From Azolla caroliniana (Eukaryota; Polypodiophyta): a DNA stretch of 64,000 nt. The position numbers were made by a program, and so were the translations under genes. How positions within the stretch are numbered: position 1 is the stretch's first letter; every line of letters starts with the position of its first letter. The notes below the pieces were generated by a model, which did no database searches, was not told where the DNA came from, and saw only the letters and a list, made by a program, of their open reading frames with translations. This document shows, piece by piece, positions 32,601 to 42,200 of the stretch. The stretch is from NCBI GenBank assembly GCA_043228905.1, contig JBHGNT010000004.1, forward strand, positions 13,764,001 through 13,828,000. The letters are read 5' to 3'.

Positions 32601-33707
32601 CAGGCTCCCCGGCAATGGTACCGGAAGTTCGACTCCTTCATGACCGACGAAGGGTACCACAAAACGCAGTCCGATCACTGCGTGTTTGTGAAGAAGTTCG
32701 AAGGAGGAGACTTTCTAATACTCCTCCTATACGTGGACGACATGTTGATCGTCGGACGGGACCAGGTCAAGATACAGATGCTGAAGAAAGCGCTTCACCG
32801 AACCTTCTCAATGAAGGACCTGGGTCCGGCGAGGCAAATACTAGGGATGCACATCATCCGGGACCGGAAGAAGAAGCAGTTGTGGCTGTCACAGGAGAAG
32901 TACGTGACAAAGGTGCTTCACCGGTTCAACATGTCGGAAGCAAGACCGGTCGGGTCAACCCTCCCGGCAAACTGCAAGTTGTCCAGCAAGCAGAGCCCCA
33001 AGACAAAGGCTGAGAAGGAGGACATGATGAAAGTACCATATGCCTCTGCCGTCGGAAGCTTGATGTACGCAATGGTGCGTACAAGACCGGACATAGGATA
33101 CGCAGTCGGAGTGGTGAGCCGGTACATGAGCAATCCCGGCAAAGAGCACTGGAACGCGGTCAAGTGGATACTCCGATACCTGAAGGGCACGGCAAACGTG
33201 TGCCTCCGATTCGGCTCCGGTAAGCCCGAACTCGACGGCTTTACCGATTCGGATATGTCGGCTGATGCAGATACCAGCCGGTCCACATCAGGGTATGTGA
33301 TGACGTATGCAGGGGGAGCTGTTTCGTGGCAGTCGAGGCTGCAGAAGACGGTTGCGTTGTCAACCACGGAGGCGGAGTACATGGCGGCTGTTGAAGCCGG
33401 CAAGGAAATAATATGGATGAAGGACTTCATTAGAGAGCTCGGTATCAGGCAGGAGGAGTACCGACTCTACTGCGACAGTCAGAGTGCCATCCACCTTGCG
33501 AAGAATGCGGCCTATCACTCCCGGACGAAGCACATCCAGCGTAGATATCACTGGATCCGGGAAAGGATAGAAGACCAGGAGTTCGTGCTGACGAAGATCC
33601 ACACGGAAGAGAACGGGTCAGATATGCTGACCAAAGTGCTCACACCCGACAAGCTGGAAGCGTGCCGGAAGAGGGTCGGACTGGAAAGACATCCCATGCC
33701 GAAGTGA
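29634..33707 (+). CDS. Copia gag-pol polyprotein, one stop at codon 22
   Basis: From ATG 29634 the frame runs to TGA 33705-33707 with one interruption, TAG at 29697-29699, where gag of this type has Trp (NYADWKIKMEDLL). The next ATG, 29709, opens a 1332-residue ORF. Domains in that numbering: UBN2-type capsid 1-170; zinc knuckle CFHCGKPGHLRKNC 208-221; protease WVVDSGASFHLTP with catalytic D295; GAG-pre-integrase LWHKRLCHMSKKG about 420; integrase first Asp about 484 (VHTDVC), second about 546 (RADNGGEY), Glu in ELNGLAERMNR; RT with YVDD at about 1008-1011; RNase H FTDSDMSADADTSRSTSG about 1178 to YHSRTKHIQRRYHWIRER. All catalytic residues checked are present. TGG to TAG fits deamination of a CHG cytosine on the other strand. 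Restart at 29709 would lack the first 25 gag residues, so autonomy is uncertain. Confidence 0.93.
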
Positions 33708-33717
33708 AGGGGGAGTT
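33706..33717 (+). other. Polypurine tract
   Basis: aagggggagttt lies immediately upstream of the 3' LTR (33718) and overlaps the stop of the polyprotein; it primes plus-strand synthesis. Confidence 0.85.
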
Positions 33718-34320
33718 TGTTGGGATTACGGTCCCTCCGGATGGGATGGTCGGATGTCCGGGAATCGGATGATGAAGACCCCGGCTACGGAGCCGGATGA
33801 TGAAGACCCCGGTTACGGAGCCGGATGATGAAGACCCCGGCTACGGAGCCGGATGACGAATGTACCCGGAGAGAGATCCGGATGCGGGGACATATTTGTG
33901 AATATGTTTGCCAAGGGCCCTTGAGGCTATATTTGTAAATAGCCCGAAAGTCATATGTGTATAAATATGACTTAGGGCAAACAGTTTTAAGTTGTTGCTA
34001 AGTTTTCTTGTTTTCACTTAGAGGGAGTGAAGAGAGCAGCCGAGAGAGAGAGAGACGAAGAGGTCGTTGCCTCTGTGTATTACCGCCGCCTGTGGCGAAG
34101 ACAGTGAGCTCAAGGTTGTTGCCTTGTAGCCTCACCATTGTACATCCCTGTTTGTAGTGATAGTTGGAGTTTGAGGACTCCCGTGGTTTTTCCCATTTAG
34201 GGCTTTCCACGTAAAACATCCAGTGTACTCTTCTCTCTATTGTCTACGTGCATTTTGTATTTCCTGTTTTCTGTGAGTTAATCCTATTCCTCGGTTGTGG
34301 CCGAGCACTGTTTTGCAACA
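33718..34320 (+). repeat. 3' LTR of copia 29001-34320
   Basis: 603 bp, two mismatches to the 5' LTR. Carries the same three 28-bp repeats (33768-33851) and the TATA box (33960-33967). Confidence 0.95.
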
Positions 34321-35151
34321 CCTTGGACAAACTAGATTTAGGATAAATCTGTAAATATGTCAAAGGGTAGTTGCCCTAGCCCAATTAGTATATAATGGGC
34401 TTTGTAACCTAGTTTGAAAGGGTTGTTCATCTTGGTTATTACCGCCATTTGTTTTGTAACTTTCAGCTTGAATAATTCAATTACACTGTTTTGTATTTAG
34501 CATGCTTGCTCTCTCTCTCCTTTGTTTTCAGATGATCTTGTCTTCTGATTTAGTTGCCTATTGCTATTGATTGGTTTTTCTTATACTTGTTGAAGATCTT
34601 CTACAAGAAGAGTGTTGAGATTGTTCCGCATCTGACGACCGCCTCCAACAGTCTAAAAGATCGAATCAAATGTAGAATTACATTTCGGGAAGATTGAAGA
34701 AGTCGATGATGCGTCAGATGGGAGAACAGATGGCGGAGAAAGGCAAGGCAGATGGTAGAGCCAAGAAAGGCAGAGCCGACCTGAACAACAAGGCCAGGAC
34801 CAAGATGTTGTAAAATATGGTGAAGGGCTTGGACGAAGATGAATCGGAGACAACCAATTCGGTTGAGAAGAGTGATTCGGACGAGCCGAATCACATGAAG
34901 GCTAGACGAATGAGAGGGCAACCGAAGATGATGCCAAGGCAGGAGAGTGATGGATCAAGGGGTGCCAAAGTCGTGGAGGCAAGAAGAAGGCTGATGAAGG
35001 CCTTGGCGGTAGACAATGCGACAAAGCGGGTCGAGGAGCGCCGGACCGAATGGGTCCTAGGGCACGAGGTAGGTAGCGTGAAGCCAGGTGAAGCTGGAGT
35101 AGTGGACCAGCTCAAGCTGACAAAAAACCTCAAGTTGAGCTTGAGGGGGAG
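34321..35151. other. Unassigned DNA upstream of copia LTR
   Basis: 34326-34620 is T-rich with LTR-like content (tagtatataatgggc, polyadenylation-like runs) and may be the other half of the LTR split by the 29001-34320 insertion. 34700-35140 is purine-rich; a 132-codon ORF (34817-35215, very charged: EDESETTNSVEKSDSDEPN) resembles the acidic linkers of copia pol, but I cannot assign it. A polypurine tract (cttgaggggga, about 35140-35150) ends the stretch. Confidence 0.35.
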
Positions 35152-35568
35152 TGTTGAGCGAGCAAGCTCAACTTGGGCCGGATCAATTGAAGAAGTTGAG
35201 AACCGGATCGGATGAAAGCTAATTAGTTAGGCCTGGATCAACTGAAGAAGCCGAGAGCCAGATCGAACGAAGACAGATTGGTGAGAGTTGGTAGGCCGTT
35301 GGGACCGATATTCCTAGTAATAGGAATACTTTTGGGAGTCAGTGTCTTTAGCTCATTTATGATCGTTGAAGTACCTTTGTCTAGCCTTTTTAGGATGTGC
35401 ATAAAGAGCTCTCATTGAGCAAATTGTATCAGAAATTGAGAATTATTATTTTGATATAGGTGTGTTGTGTCTGCTCACCAAGTCTCTCAGTCTCTCTTAC
35501 TGTGTATTCCTAACGGTTGTCTGTTACTCAGCATAGTTGAATGTGTTGTTACTCGCAAGCTTCTGCAC
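35152..35568 (+). repeat. Copia LTR, plus orientation, 3' end truncated
   Basis: Starts TGTTGAGCGAGCAAGC after a polypurine tract, so it is a 3' LTR. It belongs to the same family as the minus-strand LTRs (49141-49603 and others) and lacks the last ~15 bp. At about 35568 it runs directly into minus-strand gag, i.e. a tail-to-tail join of two copies. Confidence 0.7.
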
Positions 35569-36205
35569 CATTCCCCGTCGGCCTTTCCTTGCCTGTTTCC
35601 GGCACTGGCTTGACTGCCCCTAATTGTGGAGGGTCCGAAACTGCTGTCGGCACTGTCTCTGTGCCTTCGGTTCTACTATTGTCAGCCGCCTCCACTACGT
35701 GTCGACCCACCTCGTCGTCCACACCTACTGGGCCAATCCGCCTCCGTGTACAACAGCCGGCTATCCAATTGAGTGGTGCTCGAGCCACTCGCATGGATTG
35801 CTTCGACCATCAACATGGATTGTAAGTCGAAGAAGGACGGTGGCTTATCCCGGGTGCGAATTGCCATCCGGCTTGGCCGGTACTATTGTGCAAGACCACC
35901 AAGACAGATCTGGATTATCTCGTCTTCTTCCACTGTTACATTGATGGATTCGAGTGCATCGCAGATCTCCTTAATCTTAATGGTGTAGTCCATAACCGAC
36001 ATATCTCTCTACCGGATGTTGTTCAGCTCTTGCCGGAGCTGCAACTTATGGGTTGTGGTACTTGCGGCAAAATTCTTCCGTAGATTTTCCCATGCCTCCT
36101 TTGGCGTTTTTGCATCCTTGATGTAGCTGAGCATCTAATCCTGCACACCAAACGGGAGGCAGTACAATACTCAACTCGTTCCTTGCTCCCATGCTGGGAA
36201 GTCTT
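35569..36205 (-). pseudogene. Copia gag fragment (UBN2-like)
   Basis: Minus strand: gag capsid region with the family motifs seen in the 431-bp units (FFDLQSMLMVE, then PAW of the SWHG/E segment at 36190), a Gly-rich nucleocapsid (35790-35690) and a damaged knuckle near 35575. It carries the same gggaagtctttgtgtg site at 36194-36208 that was the target of the gypsy element, and here a microsatellite has grown from it. Confidence 0.7.
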
Positions 36206-36226
36206 TGTGTGTGTGTGTGTGTGTGT

Positions 36227-36261
<35 letters not shown>
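36206..36261. repeat. Compound (GT)n(CT)n microsatellite
   Basis: About 12 GT units followed by about 16 CT units, directly after the gag sequence gggaagtcttt. Confidence 0.95.
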
Positions 36262-36264
<3 letters not shown>

Positions 36265-36662
36265 TTTAATTAGTTTTTAATTTTGTTTTTAATTAGTATG
36301 TTAATCCCCTCGTCTCCCCTACCCCTCTTTTTAATGTTTAACTATGTTTTTAAACTTGTTTTTTATTCTTAACCTTGGACATAATTATGTTTTAATGTTT
36401 TAATCTCTCTCCCTCCCTCTCTTACCCACTCCCCTCCCTTTACCTTATTTTAGGTTTATGTTTCTAGTTATATGATTACGTTTTTAGTTTTTTTATTTTT
36501 ATTTATTTTTAGGGTTAGTTTTATGTGTTAATTGTTTTCATTAGTGTTTATCTTTAGCCTTAGCATGTTAATCCTCTGCCCACTTGGTTTTTTAATTATG
36601 TTCTTTACTCCCGTTTTTTAATTATGTACTTTAATCTCGTTTTTTAATTTTTAGTTTTAATC
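36262..36662. other. T-rich low-complexity DNA
   Basis: Degenerate repeats of ttttaattatgtttt and ctccc runs; no coding potential, no recognised element. Confidence 0.6.
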
Positions 36663-37086
36663 CTAAACTTAATCTCCTATCCCGACTCCCGCCTTCCTCC
36701 TCTACACCAAGCACTTTCATGATTCGGGTGTGCTCCAATCAACCTTGGTGTTCCTCCTCTTCGATATCTTCTCCAACCTCTACCCGCCAATGACGCCCCA
36801 TTTTGCACTCCTTGTTCAAACTTTTCTGGTCTTCCCGGTTTTGGATCCTTCTGATCCTTCTGCGTAGTGCGAGCTTTGCCATTTCCCTTGTTTGGCCTTG
36901 CTGAATCCGGATTTATCCGAATCGGCACGCTTCTTCGAGCACTCGCTTTCTCTGTGGCCTTTCTTGCCATAGTACCAGCATTCCGTGTCGGCCTTTCCTT
37001 GCCGGTTGCCTCCACTACATGCCGACCCATCTCGTTGTCTACACCCACGGGGCCAATCCGCCTCCGTGTACAACATTCAGCTATCT
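36663..37086 (-). pseudogene. Copia gag nucleocapsid fragment
   Basis: Minus strand: CWYYGKKGHRESEC (second Cys changed to Tyr), then basic KKRADSDKSGFSKAKQGKW and a KARTTQKDQKDPK tail. It continues the gag of the tandem array to its right: in the minus direction the array (38805 to 37087) encodes capsid and this segment encodes nucleocapsid. Confidence 0.7.
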
Positions 37087-38805
37087 GATTGAGTGGTCCT
37101 CAACCCACTCGCGTGGATTTCTTCGACCATCAACATGGATTGTATGTCGAAGGACGGTGGCTTCACCTAGGTGCAAAATTTCGTCCGGATTGGCCCGTAC
37201 TGTTGTGCAAGACAATCAAGACAGATCTGGATCATCTCCTCTTCTTCCACTGTTACGTTGATGGATCCAATTGCATCGCAGATCTCCTTAATCTTGGTGG
37301 TGTCTTCCATAACCAACATATCTCTCTGCCAGATATTGTTCTGCCGGAACTGCAATTTACGGGTTGTGGTACTTGTGGCGAAAATCTTCTGTACATTTTC
37401 CCAGGCCTCCTTTGGCGTTTTGGCATCCTTGATGTAGTTGAGCATCTAATCGTGCACACCGAACACGAGGCAGTACAATCCGCCTTCGTGTACAAGATCT
37501 GGTTGTCCGATTGAGTGGTCCTCGACCCACTCACGCAGATTTCTTCGACCATCAACATGGATTGTATGTCGAAGAAGGACGGTGGCTTCTCACGGGTGCA
37601 AAATTTCGTCTGGATTGGCCCGTACTGTTGTGCAAGACCACCAAGATAGATTTGGATCATCTCGTCTTCTTCCACTGCTACGTTGATGGAACTGAGTGCA
37701 TCCCAAATCTCCTTAATCTTGGTGGTGTCATCCATAACCAACATATCTCTCTACCAGATATTGTTCTCTTCTTGCCGGAGCTGCAACTTACGGGTTGTGG
37801 TACTTGTGGCGAAAATCTTCTGTAGATTTTCCCAGGCCTCCTTTGGCGTTTTGGCATCCTTGATGTAGTTGAGCATCTAATCGTGCACACCGAACACGAG
37901 GCAATATAATCCACCTCCGTGTACAAGATTCAGTTGTCCGATTGAGTGGTCCTCGACCCACTCGCATGCATTTCATTGACCATCAACATGGATTGTATGT
38001 CGAAGAAGGACGGTGGCTTCTCACGGGTGCAAGTCTTCGTCCGGATTGGCCCGTAATGTTGTGCAAGACCACCAAGATAGATTTGGATCATCTCGTCTTC
38101 TTCCACTGCTACGTTGATGGATCCGAGTGCATCGCAGATCTCCTTAATCTTGCTGGTGTCGTCCATAACCAACATATCTCTCTGCCAGATATTGTTCTAT
38201 TCTTGCCGGAGCTGCAACTTACGGGTTGTGGTACTTGTGGCGAAAATCTTATGTAGATTTTCCCAGGCCTCCTTTGGTGTTTTGGCATCCTTGATGTAGT
38301 TGAGCATCTAATCGTGCACACCGAACACGAGGCAGTACAATCCGCCTCCGTGTACAAGTTCCGGTTGTCTGATTGAGTGGTCCTAGACCCACTCGCATGG
38401 ATTTCTTCGACCATCAACATGGATTGTATGTTGAGGAAGGATGGTGGCTTCTCACGAGTGCAAATTTTCGTCTGGATTGGCCTGTAATGTTGTGCAAGAC
38501 CACCAAGATAGATCTGGATCATCTCGTCTTCTTCCACCGTTACGTTGATGGATCCGAGTGCATCGCAAATCTCCTTAATCTTGGTGGTGTCATCCATAAC
38601 CAACATTTCTCTCTGTCGGATGTTGTTCTGCTCTTGCCGGAGCTGCAACTTACTTGTTGTGGTACTTGCGGCGAAAATCTTTCGTAGATTTTCCTAGGCG
38701 TCCTTTGGGGTTTTTGCATCCTTGATGTAGTTGAGCATCTAATCGTGCATACCGAACACGAGGCAATACAATACTTGGCTCGCTCCTTGCTCCCATGCCG
38801 GGAAG
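37087..38805 (-). repeat. Tandem array of ~431-bp copia gag segments
   Basis: Four consecutive copies of a UBN2-type gag segment, opening (plus strand) at gattgagtgg: 37087-37508 (422 bp), 37509-37939 (431), 37940-38370 (431) and 38371-38805. Each encodes, on the minus strand, MLNYIKDAKTPKEAWENV, TTKIKEICDALGSINV, MIQIYLGGLAQHY and FFDIQSMLMVEE, with a TAG just before MLNYIK. Units 2-4 are very alike by eye; unit 1 has small deletions. 431 is not a multiple of 3, so the frame shifts between copies. The right end is the gypsy insertion site. Confidence 0.9.
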
Positions 38806-39196
38806 TGTTGACCGGTCAGAAGAGCAAGGACAAGTGGGAAGGCAGAGTCGGATCGGATAATAGGAAGTAAATAATAGTAGAATTATTATTCGGAGGGACG
38901 GATCCGGTACAGTTGTACCGATCCGGATCCAGACCGATTCGGATGCCGGTTGCCTAAGCGCACCAATTGTAACCTTGCCGGATGCCTATAAAAGGATCCG
39001 ATGATTTGTAAAGGTCTGGACGGAAGTAATACAAATAGAATTATTGCGTGTTTATCTATATCTCTGTATTGTTTTACCGTCTGTGCTTAATTGTAATCAT
39101 CTTACGCGTGTAACCTAGCATCCAATCCTTACCACCCCTTTGGAGAAGTGTCGGATAGACACCTGTGTTGAGGCTAGTTCGGCCAGGTAGACAACA
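38806..39196 (+). repeat. 5' LTR of gypsy 38806-48884
   Basis: TGTTGACCGGTCAG to GTAGACAACA. TATA box TATAAAAG at 38997-39004. A near-palindrome (cggtacagttgtaccg, ~38920) lies in U3. Downstream, tttggcgaccacga (39200-39213) is the likely but unassigned primer-binding site. Confidence 0.95.
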
Positions 39197-39248
39197 CTAT
39201 TTTGGCGACCACGATTCCTGCAAAGTGCAGAGGACAACTGGGGGATGG

Positions 39249-42200
39249 ATGTCTAGACCAAACGACGACCACATCACCGAACGAGGGAGACGATACACCG
39301 AACGCGAGCAACGACGGGAAGCCCTACAGCAAGCCGTCGACGAGATCCGACGGGATCGGTCATTCTCCAAAACTCTTCGGAGAGTCGCAGAAGAAGCACT
39401 GCAGTTACGGGTTCTGCAAGTCCCCGACGAAGGCAGTAGCATAACAAGCCTGCAAGAGGCGGAAACGATACTACAGACGCTCGCTGGGGGCGACGGGGAC
39501 TCGGAAGCATTCGCAACACTTGAGGCGGAGTCGGAAAGCGACGGAAGCGTTGCGTCCCGGTATAAAAGCAGCCACGACACACCAAACGACCGGGGGGAAG
39601 AGGGGTCGGAAGACTCAGTAACACCGAAGCTAGAGGAAGAAATAACCTTGGAGTTCGGTGACCGGCAATCGCCGAGGGAGGCTGACGGGATACCGACAAC
39701 ACCCGCGAAGGAACCGAAGGAGCGGATACCGACAACACCCGCGGAGAAACCAAAGGACCGGACACCGGCAACACCCGCGGAGGAACTGAAGGAGTGGATA
39801 CCGGCACCAACCGCGGAGGAACCAAAGGTTCTCACACCGACGCCAACAGCGGACAGAGAGTGGAGAAGGCAGGAGAGTCAGTTGGACGACACGATGCCGT
39901 ACCCATACCCAAAGTACCGGGATGAGCCCGACGCAGAGGCACACGTGTACGCATTCCTCCAAACATGGGAAGCCAACCATGTCTCCCAAAGACTGACGGA
40001 GCCCAAAGCCGAACGATCCAAAGTCGCCGAATTCGGCATGACCTTAGAAGGACCGGCGGCCTGATGGCACGCAAAGCACTTACCGGGCAGCTTTGCCACA
40101 TTCGATGCCTTGAAGGCCAAATTCCTCAGGCTTTTTCACAGACAAGTTGAGCAAAGGGAATTGGTCGGGCAGTTCTACACCACCCGGCAGGAAGAGAACG
40201 AGACTGTGCCACAATTCATCATTCGGTTTCAGACCCTGCATAGCAAACTGACGAGATCACCACCCGAAGACGAAGCCAAAGCAGTCTTTTTGGCCGCGCT
40301 GAAAGAGCCACTTCGAACAATGTGCGGAGTCCTTGATTTCCACACCAGCACAATGGACCAAGTTATTGATCGGATCTTAGAAATGGACAAGAATAGCTCC
40401 TTCTTGTCGATGGGGATGTTACACCGGGCACTCCCGAAGGAGGAAGACCTGAGGTTCCGACAGGCCTTACAATGCACAACATGCCTAAATTTGGGCCACT
40501 CAACAGTAGACTGCACCCTACGGACACAATGTATGATCTGCAACTCTCGAGCCCATACAACGGACCGATGCGAATATAACCTGTTAAATCGGCAGGCAGC
40601 ACCGGTTCGACACATAGAACCGCGCAATCAGAACCCGGATGAGGATCGATTCCGGAGAGACAACCGCTACCAACGCGAACGCGGTCACAGATACGCTGAT
40701 AGAAGACGCGATAACTATGACCAAGAGGAGAAACGCAGAGATAGCTACCCCCGGGACCGGTACGACCGAGACGAATCCCCGGAATACGAACAACGCAGAG
40801 AAGAGAGGCGACAAGGGAACCGAAATTTCCGACGGAATCAGAAGCGTGGATTTTTCCGAAGAGAAGAACGTCGGGAGGCAGCAAGGAATGACAACCCGGT
40901 ATCGGTACCGGATAACCGAAAAACCGAAGACGACCGCCGAAGCATACCCACCCTCCAAACCGGGGACAAAGGAGAAACGAGCAACAGTCACAAGGTGTAC
41001 TGTTATTACTGCCGTAAGGAAGGCCATTATAGTAACCAATGCCCAAGCAAAACCAATGACAAGCAGCCGGCAGTCAACATGGTTACAGCCGAAATAACAG
41101 AAGTACAATAGGTCACAACCCGGTCAAAGGGAAAGACCGCCGAGTGGGAAGCCCGGGAGGCAATCAGAAAACAAGCGGCGGAATGGATCAAGGAGGCCAA
41201 TGAACAGAATGCGGCAGAAGTAAGAGACCAAAATATGCCAAAAGACGAAGAAATCATACAGCCAGGAGAAAACCCGACGTGGCAAGCGCTACAGGACTGT
41301 CAAATCGTGCTGCCGTTAGCACGACTACTACAGTTGGTGCCACGGTTTACGGTAGACTTACAGGCATCCGTGAGCAAACCGAAGCCGACGCCAACACCGG
41401 TATTCTTCTCCAACCCGGAGGAAGGACCAACGGTGGTCGATACAAGTAGCCCGGCGATCACGGCAATCGTGAAAGGAAAGGAAATTGCTGGAACGATTAT
41501 TGACGGAGGCTCCGGGGTAAATGTCATCAGCCGACAGACATGCGACAACCTGGGCATCCGGGAATGGGAACCATGCCCCTTCTGGTTACGCATGGTGGAT
41601 ACCAGCTCAGTCCGACCGACCGGGCTTATCCGGGAATTGGAAGTAACGATCGGAGGCCACGTATTCCGGATATCGGCCGTGGTGCTGCAGCTGAATGTAC
41701 AAGGCGCGTACCCCCTACTGCTAGGACGACCATGGCTGCGAACGACGCATATCAAGCAGAACTGGCAAAAGAACATGATCACATTTCGGCGAGGGAAAAC
41801 AAAGGTACGAGTAACGACGCAACCACGGGTGATCACCAGTAAGGAAGCAACTCCATTGTATGCGGAAAGCATCAACATGTTGGAGGGATTACCGGACGAG
41901 GAAGTCGAGCGGTACCTCGAGGAACACCCACGAATCGTCCCACTATTTGAGGTGGATATCACGGCGGCAGTAGAACCGTACATTACGACGTTGGACGAAC
42001 CGGACCAAGCGGCGATCCGGGAACTGCGACAAGCGCAGGAATCCCTAGAGAGGGAAATGACAATATCCCAGAGGGTAAAAGCATCCCAACTAGAGGAGGT
42101 GGACCTCGACACAACAGACAAGCCCCGACCGGTAAATGTCGCAAAGGAATTGCCGAAGGAAGAAAAGAAGGCAATGATAGCATTATTAACAGACTTCAAG

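Larger units (their letters stand above)
29001..34320 (+). mobile_element. Young, near-intact Ty1/copia retrotransposon
   Basis: 5320 bp, LTRs 29001-29603 and 33718-34320 (603 bp each), flanked by a 5-bp target duplication CCTTG (28996-29000 and 34321-34325). I count two LTR mismatches (TGCTAAG/TGCCAAG; ATCCTTG/ATCCCTG), about 99.7% identity, so insertion is recent. It has a PBS next to the 5' LTR, a polypurine tract next to the 3' LTR, and one long reading frame with a single stop near the start of gag. It inserted between the RNase H relic at 28021-28770 and unassigned DNA at 34326. Confidence 0.97.

Noticed and set aside
32187-32678. Long minus-strand ORFs across the copia and gypsy polyproteins
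   Set aside because: They are shadows of the real plus-strand frames and show no domain.
37087-38805. CRISPR-like or gene cluster array
   Set aside because: The units are 431-bp copia gag pieces in direct tandem, with no short repeats and spacers.
39165-39248. An earlier start for the gypsy gag (ATG at 39165)
   Set aside because: It lies within the 5' LTR and before the primer-binding site; the gag start at 39249 fits better.
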